Part shown: one piece after another, positions 7,429 to 12,677 of the stretch
Layout of the letters: each line of letters opens with the position of its first letter
Numbering within the stretch: the first letter of the stretch is position 1
Source: Lachnospiraceae bacterium UBA4381
GTDB taxonomy: Bacteria > Bacillota > Clostridia > Lachnospirales > Lachnospiraceae
DNA length: 14,499 bases
Assembly: GCA_002391105.1 (NCBI GenBank)
Contig: DGRT01000122.1
Coordinates: 1-14,499, forward strand
Direction: 5' to 3'
Notes under the pieces: generated by a model
Database searches by the model: none
The model's input: only the letters and a program-made list of their open reading frames with translations
What the model was told of the DNA's origin: nothing
Position numbers and translations under genes: made by a program

Positions 7429-8262
7429 ATGAGTGAGCGTATTTATTTATATAAAATGAATATCGAACAGTTAAAAAGGGAGGAGTCTCAACTGATGGGA
7501 CTTCTCCCTGACTGGCGTATAAAGAAGGCTGAGAAATATAAAGCAGAGAAGGCAAAGCTGGAAAGCATTGCTGCCGGACGTTTACTGGATATAGCGATTG
7601 CTGATTATCTTGGCATATCAGAGCGGGATATAGACTGGTCGGGATATGAAGGTGGGTTTTGTTATTGTGGCAAGGCGACAGAAAGTAAGGAATCGGATGA
7701 TAGGCTGTCAGGTAGTAAGGCATCGGATGATAGGACACTAGATAGTAAGGTATCAGATGATAAGACTTCAGGTAATAAGGTGTCGGGTGGAAAGGGTTTA
7801 GTGTATTTCAGCATTTCACATTCCGGAGAATATGTGGCTGTGGCTGTGTCTGAGGAACCGGTTGGAGTGGATGTTGAACATAAGGATGATAAGAGATTTC
7901 TGATCTCAAAAAGGATGTTTGATCAGAATGATATGGACTATATTGCGCCGGAAGGCTTTGAAGCACTGGAGACGGATATTGATACAGAGGAAGCCCAGTG
8001 CAGGTTTCGGGATGTATGGACCATCAAGGAAAGCTATGTCAAATGCATAGGAAAAGGTCTTACGATTCCGCTTAAAAGCTTTACTGCAGACTATGGCAGG
8101 ATAAGTTCCGGGGTGCCGGCTGCAATACTTGGTGGTGATAACGATTCTTACCATGTAGCTACAAAAAGGCTTATGGGAGATAAGGGAAGCTATAGTCTGA
8201 CACTATGCGTTGAGAAAAGTAATCCTGTAATGAATATAATATGGGTGGATATTCTGGCATGA
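7429..8262 (+). CDS. Sfp-type 4'-phosphopantetheinyl transferase with repeat insertion
   Basis: The 277-residue product belongs to the Sfp superfamily, which moves the phosphopantetheine arm of coenzyme A onto a conserved Ser of acyl or peptidyl carrier proteins in the cytoplasm. Visible motifs are ESIAAGRLL (about 45-53), FSISHSGEYVAV (about 127-138), the Mg-binding GVDVEH (Asp148, Glu150) and WTIKESYVKCIGKGL (Glu201, Lys205). The family is usually about 200-240 residues; the excess is mainly residues 85-124, four imperfect 10-residue Ser/Asp/Lys repeats between the CGK loop and the ISHS strand. ATG 7429 retains the family's N-terminal strand and helix but has no clear ribosome binding site. 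ATG 7495 (Met23) has a strong AAGGGAGGAG 9 nt upstream yet would remove conserved-looking sequence. No polyketide or peptide synthetase gene is nearby, so the carrier substrate is unknown. The last codons overlap a 23-nt tandem repeat. Confidence 0.88.
   Translation: MSERIYLYKMNIEQLKREESQLMGLLPDWRIKKAEKYKAEKAKLESIAAGRLLDIAIADYLGISERDIDWSGYEGGFCYCGKATESKESDDRLSGSKASDDRTLDSKVSDDKTSGNKVSGGKGLVYFSISHSGEYVAVAVSEEPVGVDVEHKDDKRFLISKRMFDQNDMDYIAPEGFEALETDIDTEEAQCRFRDVWTIKESYVKCIGKGLTIPLKSFTADYGRISSGVPAAILGGDNDSYHVATKRLMGDKGSYSLTLCVEKSNPVMNIIWVDILA
7681..7800. repeat. 30-nt in-frame tandem repeat, 4 imperfect copies
   Basis: Units at 7681, 7711, 7741 and 7771 share a frame of about AGTAAGG(n)ATCGGATGATA and encode the series ESKESDDRLS, GSKASDDRTL, DSKVSDDKTS, GNKVSGGKGL. 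Copies 1-3 are close; copy 4 is diverged. Because 30 is a multiple of three, copy-number changes keep the reading frame. Confidence 0.9.
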
Positions 8263-8329
8263 TAACAGCGGATATTCTGATATGATAACAGCGGATATTT
8301 TAATTTGTTAACAGCGGATATTGCAACAT
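8238..8329. repeat. 23-nt tandem repeat, 4 copies, spanning a stop codon
   Basis: Units lie at 8238-8260 (degenerate, coding for the transferase C-terminus), 8261-8283, 8284-8306 and 8307-8329. Copies 2-4 share the core TAACAGCGGATATT and differ mainly in their last seven bases. The TGA stop (8260-8262) straddles the copy 1/copy 2 junction, as in the 13-nt array at fruK. The array ends 13 nt before the tRNA promoter's -35 box. Confidence 0.88.
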
Positions 8330-8342
8330 GAAAACAAATGCC

Positions 8343-8372
8343 TTGACATTTATAGGCTGGGAGTGTTAATAT
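8343..8372 (+). promoter_or_regulatory. promoter of the tRNA-Arg gene
   Basis: A perfect -35 box TTGACA (8343-8348) is followed after 18 nt by TAATAT (8367-8372); reading TTAATA gives 17 nt. The predicted start, near 8379, is about 18 nt before the mature tRNA 5' end, suitable for a short leader removed by RNase P. Confidence 0.75.
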
Positions 8373-8396
8373 ATCCATTGCTGTGAAAAATAGCAT

Positions 8397-8470
8397 GCGT
8401 TCTTAGCTCAGCTGGATAGAGCGTCTGGCTACGGACCAGAAGGTCGGGGGTTCGAATCCTCTAGGACGCA
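8397..8470 (+). tRNA. tRNA-Arg(ACG)
   Basis: The 74-nt gene folds into a standard cloverleaf. The 7-bp acceptor stem is GCGTTCT with AGGACGC (one G-U pair), followed by discriminator A8470. The D loop region reads AGCTCAGCTGGATAGAGC, the anticodon stem TCTGG/CCAGA carries loop CTACGGA with anticodon ACG at 8431-8433, and the T loop is TTCGAAT. After A34-to-inosine editing it would read CGU, CGC and CGA. The 3' CCA is not encoded and must be added enzymatically. The gene is monocistronic, between its own promoter and terminator. Confidence 0.97.
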
Positions 8471-8483
8471 AGGTTTAAAGAAA

Positions 8484-8528
8484 ATCGCCACAAATCGTTT
8501 GAAATAGCGACTTGTGACGATTTTTTTT
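8484..8528 (+). terminator. intrinsic terminator after tRNA-Arg, probably bidirectional
   Basis: A 14-nt arm (8484-8497) pairs with 8508-8521 with two A-C mismatches around a 10-nt loop, and eight T residues follow (8521-8528). On the minus strand the same stem is followed by TTTTCTTT, so it can also end transcription of the convergent lipoprotein gene (stop at 8586). Between 8529 and 8585 I see nothing else. Confidence 0.85.
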
Positions 8529-8585
8529 CGTTCTATTTTGTTTTCTATTCTGTTTTGCAGAGATACTTCTATATGATCTAAGTAC

Positions 8586-9242
8586 CTACTGCTTTACAAA
8601 TGTAGAACCATTTGCAATATCCTCCTGTGCATCAGCCCATGTGATGCTTCCATTTGAATACTGGATTGAACCGGAACCATTTGTATATTCTTCGGTTATT
8701 GTTTCATTTCCATCTTCATCATATACACAGTGCTGCTTGTAGCAGTCAGAGTAGGCAAGATATCCATTCTCATCAAAGTTTCCGTGGAATAACCATCTTC
8801 CCTTTTCTGCTGCGCTTCCGGCCCAGTTAACCTCTATACAGTACCAGTCTCCCTCGGCTGTTATAGTCATGATACCTCTTCCTGCATATGATTCTGCGTA
8901 GGTTCCGCTATAATCTACATTGGTTGTGGCTGCAGCGGCAGTGGTTGCTTCTGTAGCAGGAGCGGCGGTAGTAGCTTCAGTAGCTGCAGCGGCGGTAGTA
9001 GCCTCAGTAGCAGGAGCAGCGGTGGTTGCTTCTGTAGCAGGGGCAGCGGTAGTAGCCTCAGTAGCTGCTTCGGCGGTAGTGGCTTCAGTAGCAGGGGCTG
9101 CGGTAGTAGCCTCAGTGGCTGCAGCAGCAGTAGTTGCTTCAGCCTTATCAGCATCAGAATCTCCACATGCAGTAAGACCAAAGATAAGTGTTCCTGCAAG
9201 TGCTGTAGATATTACTAATTTTGTGATACCTGTTTTTCTCAT
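8586..9242 (-). CDS. small lipoprotein with Ala/Thr/Glu repeat stalk
   Basis: The 218-residue product has a basic N-terminus, a hydrophobic core and the lipobox LTAC with Cys26 as the predicted lipidation site, so it should be anchored outside the cytoplasmic membrane. Residues 36-107 are eight 9-residue repeats, ATTAAPATE and variants, forming a flexible, probably extended stalk. Residues about 108-218 form a compact-looking domain starting YSGTYAESYAGRG, rich in aromatic and Gly residues with alternating strand-like segments; it resembles small beta domains on clostridial lipoproteins, but I cannot name the family. A strong AAAAGGAGT site (9251-9259) lies 8 nt before ATG. No metabolic partner is evident; it faces the tRNA terminator and is separated from the AAA+ gene by 183 nt. 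The function is unknown; a cell-envelope or ligand-binding role is conceivable. Confidence 0.85.
   Translation of the reverse strand: MRKTGITKLVISTALAGTLIFGLTACGDSDADKAEATTAAAATEATTAAPATEATTAEAATEATTAAPATEATTAAPATEATTAAAATEATTAAPATEATTAAAATTNVDYSGTYAESYAGRGIMTITAEGDWYCIEVNWAGSAAEKGRWLFHGNFDENGYLAYSDCYKQHCVYDEDGNETITEEYTNGSGSIQYSNGSITWADAQEDIANGSTFVKQ
8922..9137. repeat. 27-nt coding tandem repeat, 8 copies
   Basis: Eight consecutive 27-nt units encode the stalk repeats of the lipoprotein, varying mainly at positions 5-6 (AA, AP or EA). The period is a multiple of three, so gain or loss of copies changes stalk length only. The long plus-strand open frame across it (Val/Ala-rich) is a by-product of the repeat. 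Confidence 0.93.
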
Positions 9243-9297
9243 TTGTTTTTACTCCTTTTGAACTTGGTTTTGTATAAATGATAAGGCCACTCGTCGC

Positions 9298-9311
9298 TGA
9301 ACCGGAGTTCA
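9298..9311. other. inverted repeat upstream of the lipoprotein gene
   Basis: TGAAC-CGGA-GTTCA is a perfect 5-bp inverted repeat with a 4-nt spacer, 56-69 nt upstream of the lipoprotein start codon. It could be an operator or a leader hairpin. I found no convincing minus-strand promoter in this 183-nt gap, which otherwise holds only the ribosome binding site and AT-rich sequence near 9363-9426. Confidence 0.3.
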
Positions 9312-9425
9312 TTGATTACACGGCCTAAAAAACTACGTACTAATCGTCTGTTAAGCTGGAAAATAATATAAGTACCAAAATGATTTTGACGAGTATATCA
9401 TAAAATACAGAAAATATGTATATTT

Positions 9426-11345
9426 TTATTCAGTTACATCCTCTAACTTAAATGTTGTTAAAGTATTCTCATCGATTGATGTTTCGTTCACTATACGACT
9501 TGCCTGGCGCTCCACGCAGCGTTCAAAGTAGTTTCTCACCTCTCTCGCATTTGCAAAGTTTTTACCGGCTGATATAGAAAGTCTGGACAGATATTTCTTG
9601 ATATATTCTGTAGCATCCTTTGTCATCATATAGTCCTGACTATAGCTCATAAGCTCAAATATCTTAAAAAGCTCCTCATCCGTATAATCAGGAAATTCTA
9701 TAAATTTATTGAATCTGGACTTGAGTCCCGGATTGGAATCTATGAAGTCCTTCATTTCCTCGCTGTAGCCTGCAACGATAACTATCAGGTCAGCGCGGTT
9801 GTCCTCCATTCGCTTAAGTATGGTATCGACGGCTTCCTGACCAAAGTCCTGACCATCAGAGGCTGTGAGAGTATAGGCTTCATCTATAAAGAGAACTCCC
9901 CCCATAGCTTCGTCGCATACCTTACTGGTCTTGAGAGCGGTCTGACCTACATAACCTTCTACCAGTCCGGCTCTGTCAACTTCTACAAGGTGCCCCTTGC
10001 TCACAACACCGAGCTGATGATATATCTTGGAGAGGAGTCTTGCAACAGTAGTCTTGCCTGTTCCCGGATTACCGGAGAAGACAAGATGCAGCGACATAGG
10101 TGGAGTCTTTAGCCCCATTTCCTCACGCATTTTCTTTACCTTTACAAGATTTATAAGATTATTCAGATTCTCCTTAACGGACTTTAATCCTATGAGAGAG
10201 TTCAGAGTATTAAGGAGATCCTCCAGAGTTTCCTGACTGGAACCATCCTCGGCACTTCCGGCTTTATTCTGTTTGTTTTCTTCTGCAGATATTTGTCTTT
10301 CGTCATTTCCTGAGAAGCTGCGTGATGCTCCGTAAGGAAGACCGGGATTAGCTATCGTGTCCCTGCTGTTATCTGCTACGGCATCCTCTGAGATTATAAG
10401 TGATCTGTCAATATTTCCGGATGGAACCTCAGTTAGCATTGATTCATCGAAATTGGTGCCCGCATCGGAGTGGGAGCTGTTATATTCATACATCATTCTT
10501 GCAACATCCATCTCAGCCTGAGAGGAGGAGTATGGACGTTCCAGGTCATCATCGGAACTGAAAAAGCTGTTATTTATTCGTCTCTTTCTGGAACTACTAC
10601 CCAGCAGTGCTCCGAGAAGGGCATCCCCGATTCCGGATGAGGAACTGCGGCCTGAGTTTCTTGCCAGGCTGTTTCCAAATCCTGTATGAACATTTCTGGA
10701 ACCGCTTCCGAAGCCGGACATGGAATAGAAACCACCCATCTGATTACGGATTCCGGGAGCGCGTGTTCTGGAAACATAACCGGAGGTATCCTGATTAGGA
10801 GCCTGCATTGGACGTACCTCCGCAGGTGTATTTTTCAGAAGCCCATTTGCATCAAGGTAGTTATTCAGCATATTGATATAATTCGAAAGATGTTCTGCTT
10901 CGTAATCGCTTATTCCGTTAAATGCAATAAAATAGCAGCCTACATCGTTGTAGGTATTAACCAGATATTTGGCGAGAGATATGCCGTAGCCACCACGTCT
11001 TGAATATGGGGACAGGTCATCTCTAACAAAATACTGAAGAGAAGGTGGAACGTGCTCCAGAAAATGGGTATTTCCGTTAACCTTTTCTACTGTGGCAGAA
11101 AACTCATCTGTACTGATAGGTCTCATAAGACTGTCAGTAATAAAGTGAAGCTGTTCTGTCAGATTACAGCTATTATCATCATATAGATATGCGAGGAATA
11201 TGATAAAGTCTTCCTTTAGCTGATTCCTCAGAGTTATACCCGCATCCTGGGGATAGGTTCCATTTTTCTTCCAGCCGATCTCATCTGCATATGAGAAGCT
11301 GTAGGTTATCATTGCTTTTACATCTTTTGTAATAGTAGTAGTCAT
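9426..11345 (-). CDS. AAA+ ATPase, CbbX/SpoVK-like, with unknown N-terminal domain
   Basis: The 639-residue product has three parts. Residues 1-170 form a probably globular, mostly helical domain that I do not recognise. Residues about 171-375 are low-complexity and probably disordered (Gly/Ser-rich, with a short hydrophobic patch GIGDALLGALLG and a basic SSRKRR). Residues about 376-639 form a CbbX/SpoVK-type AAA+ module: NSLIGLKSVKENL, Walker A GNPGTGKTT (425-433), pore-loop GYVGQTA (464-470), Walker B VLFIDEAYTL (484-493), sensor 1 near IVIVAGYSEE, and arginine finger in GLKSRF (Arg544). Relatives form hexamers that remodel protein partners; in SpoVK, CbbX and the type VII secretion protein EccA only this module is shared. 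No Rubisco, sporulation or ESX gene is nearby. It starts 17 nt after the oxidoreductase stop with a weak AGAAAGTG site, so it is probably in the same mRNA. Confidence 0.85.
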   Translation of the reverse strand: MTTTITKDVKAMITYSFSYADEIGWKKNGTYPQDAGITLRNQLKEDFIIFLAYLYDDNSCNLTEQLHFITDSLMRPISTDEFSATVEKVNGNTHFLEHVPPSLQYFVRDDLSPYSRRGGYGISLAKYLVNTYNDVGCYFIAFNGISDYEAEHLSNYINMLNNYLDANGLLKNTPAEVRPMQAPNQDTSGYVSRTRAPGIRNQMGGFYSMSGFGSGSRNVHTGFGNSLARNSGRSSSSGIGDALLGALLGSSSRKRRINNSFFSSDDDLERPYSSSQAEMDVARMMYEYNSSHSDAGTNFDESMLTEVPSGNIDRSLIISEDAVADNSRDTIANPGLPYGASRSFSGNDERQISAEENKQNKAGSAEDGSSQETLEDLLNTLNSLIGLKSVKENLNNLINLVKVKKMREEMGLKTPPMSLHLVFSGNPGTGKTTVARLLSKIYHQLGVVSKGHLVEVDRAGLVEGYVGQTALKTSKVCDEAMGGVLFIDEAYTLTASDGQDFGQEAVDTILKRMEDNRADLIVIVAGYSEEMKDFIDSNPGLKSRFNKFIEFPDYTDEELFKIFELMSYSQDYMMTKDATEYIKKYLSRLSISAGKNFANAREVRNYFERCVERQASRIVNETSIDENTLTTFKLEDVTE

Positions 11346-11362
11346 GTTATTACACTTTCTGC

Positions 11363-12388
11363 TTAAGCCTTTTTAGGTGGCTCCTGAACCTTCCTTTTCT
11401 CAGGCTCTCCCGGAAGAGGATATACTGTATTCCAAACTGTTCTGAGTGTATCTGTAAATCTGTAAAGATTCAGGATATCTTTTCTTGTATTTTCCTTATT
11501 TTCAAGCTTGCCAACTATAGCGGCTTCTCTTGCTGCCTTGAATTCATATTCGTAACCGTTGAATTCCTCGCGTCCCATAGTCATTTCTTCCTTTGGTTTG
11601 CCGTCCGGTCCATAAACAACTACCTTGGAAGGATTGTTGACGTTATCTATCTCAACTCTTCCGTGGGTTCCGTAAACAGTACATCTGTTATCCATGTTGC
11701 TCATCATGGTATTGGTTACGACAGCAGTTCTTCCCTGAGGATATCTCATGAAAATGGTAGAGTATGCGTCAACTCCCGTGTTGGTCAGCATAGGGTCTGC
11801 TGACATCTGAACCGGAGGACCTCCCATGATCATGAAGACTGCTGTTATTGGATAGATACCTACATCCAGAAGTGCGCCTCCGGCAAGCTCCGGTTTTATA
11901 GCGCGTTCCTTTCCTGCAAGATTATAACCAATGTCTGCGATGATGGTTCTGACATCACCAATGACACCCTTTCTAAGCTGCTCAGCTATATTGATCATAA
12001 GTGGATTGAATCTTAACCACATGGCTTCTCCGCAGAAGAGATCCTTTTCCTTGGCATAGTCCAGAAGCTCCTCGGCTGTCTTTGCATTGTAGGAAAATGG
12101 CTTCTCTACAAATACAGGCTTTCCGGCATCAAGCACCTTTTTAGCAAGCTCTACATGGTTTGAATTAACTGTAGCGATATAGACCATTTCTACATCGGGA
12201 TCGGCAAGAAGCTCGTCATAGGAACCGTAGTACTTTTCTATTTCATATTTTTCTGCAAATTCCTTAGCCCTTCCAAGGTCACGTGAGGCTATGGCATATG
12301 GGCAGAAGCCGTTAAGATTCTTCAGTGTTTCAGCTATTACTCCGGCTATATGACCAGCACCAAGTATTCCGATATTATATTCAATCAT
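11363..12388 (-). CDS. Gfo/Idh/MocA-family NAD(P)-dependent oxidoreductase
   Basis: The 341-residue product has an N-terminal Rossmann fold with the dinucleotide motif GILGAGHIAG (about 7-16), then IATVNSNHVELA and the family's active-site VFVEKPF (Lys96 in the EKP motif). The C-terminal alpha/beta domain includes GGALLDVGIYPI, whose Asp and Tyr region corresponds to the catalytic/substrate site. Family members oxidise or reduce sugars, inositols or cyclic diols with NAD(P). Overall this one resembles the dihydrodiol dehydrogenase-like branch, but the substrate cannot be read from sequence. The length is normal. A strong GAAGGGAGAT site lies just before ATG at 12388. It is the first gene of a likely two-gene operon with the AAA+ ATPase, behind a consensus promoter. 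The C-terminal tail (EPEKRKVQEPPKKA) is charged and probably disordered. Confidence 0.92.
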   Translation of the reverse strand: MIEYNIGILGAGHIAGVIAETLKNLNGFCPYAIASRDLGRAKEFAEKYEIEKYYGSYDELLADPDVEMVYIATVNSNHVELAKKVLDAGKPVFVEKPFSYNAKTAEELLDYAKEKDLFCGEAMWLRFNPLMINIAEQLRKGVIGDVRTIIADIGYNLAGKERAIKPELAGGALLDVGIYPITAVFMIMGGPPVQMSADPMLTNTGVDAYSTIFMRYPQGRTAVVTNTMMSNMDNRCTVYGTHGRVEIDNVNNPSKVVVYGPDGKPKEEMTMGREEFNGYEYEFKAAREAAIVGKLENKENTRKDILNLYRFTDTLRTVWNTVYPLPGEPEKRKVQEPPKKA

Positions 12389-12503
12389 GGTTTATCTCCC
12401 TTCGGTTTATGATTTCTCGATCTTTATATATGAAAAGCCATGAGGCTTCCCGGTTAAGTAAAATGCAGCTTATCCGGCTGACATTTTAAGCACAGATATA
12501 ATC

Positions 12504-12532
12504 ATTATATAATACATAGATGTAGGTGTCAA
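12504..12532 (-). promoter_or_regulatory. consensus promoter for the oxidoreductase-AAA+ operon
   Basis: On the minus strand TTGACA (12532-12527) and TATAAT (12509-12504) are both perfect and separated by exactly 17 nt, the sigma-A-type optimum. Transcription should start near 12497, giving a leader of about 108 nt. In the leader, a 5-bp hairpin (AAGCC-TCAT-GGCTT on the minus strand, around 12435-12448) is the only structure I see; no known riboswitch is recognised. Confidence 0.85.
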
Positions 12533-12561
12533 AAGGCACTTGTTCTCAGCACCAATATTTG

Positions 12562-12579
12562 TAATTTTTTAAAAAATTA
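12562..12579. other. 18-bp A/T palindrome between divergent promoters
   Basis: TAATTTTTTAAAAAATTA is a perfect 18-bp palindrome, 30 bp from the minus-strand -35 box and 6 bp from the plus-strand one. The T6/A6 tract suggests intrinsically bent DNA or UP-element-like contact for RNA polymerase; an operator shared by both promoters is also possible. Its role is inferred only. Confidence 0.5.
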
Positions 12580-12584
12580 TACAA

Positions 12585-12613
12585 TTGTCATGTCTTTAAA
12601 CGTGTGTTAAACT
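12585..12613 (+). promoter_or_regulatory. probable promoter of the ABC exporter gene
   Basis: TTGTCA (12585-12590) and TAAACT (12608-12613) are separated by 17 nt. The -35 matches consensus at five of six positions and the -10 at four. The predicted start near 12620 gives a leader of about 58 nt before TTG 12678. Confidence 0.5.
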
Positions 12614-12677
12614 GATTCATACGCTTTGAATGGATTAGTTTTTCTGCTAAATAGTTAAGAAATAAGAGGAATATGTT

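Noticed and set aside
8920..9261. Plus-strand open frame of Val/Ala repeats opposite the lipoprotein
   Set aside because: It is the complement of the 27-nt repeats. The minus-strand frame has a signal peptide, lipobox and strong ribosome binding site, while the plus frame has none.
9426..11345. Rubisco activase (CbbX) or sporulation SpoVK identity for the AAA+ gene
   Set aside because: Only the ATPase module is shared; no Rubisco, sporulation or type VII secretion genes are near and the N-terminal half is unlike these proteins.
12389..12497. Riboswitch in the oxidoreductase leader
   Set aside because: About 108 nt with only a 5-bp hairpin; no conserved riboswitch motif is recognised.
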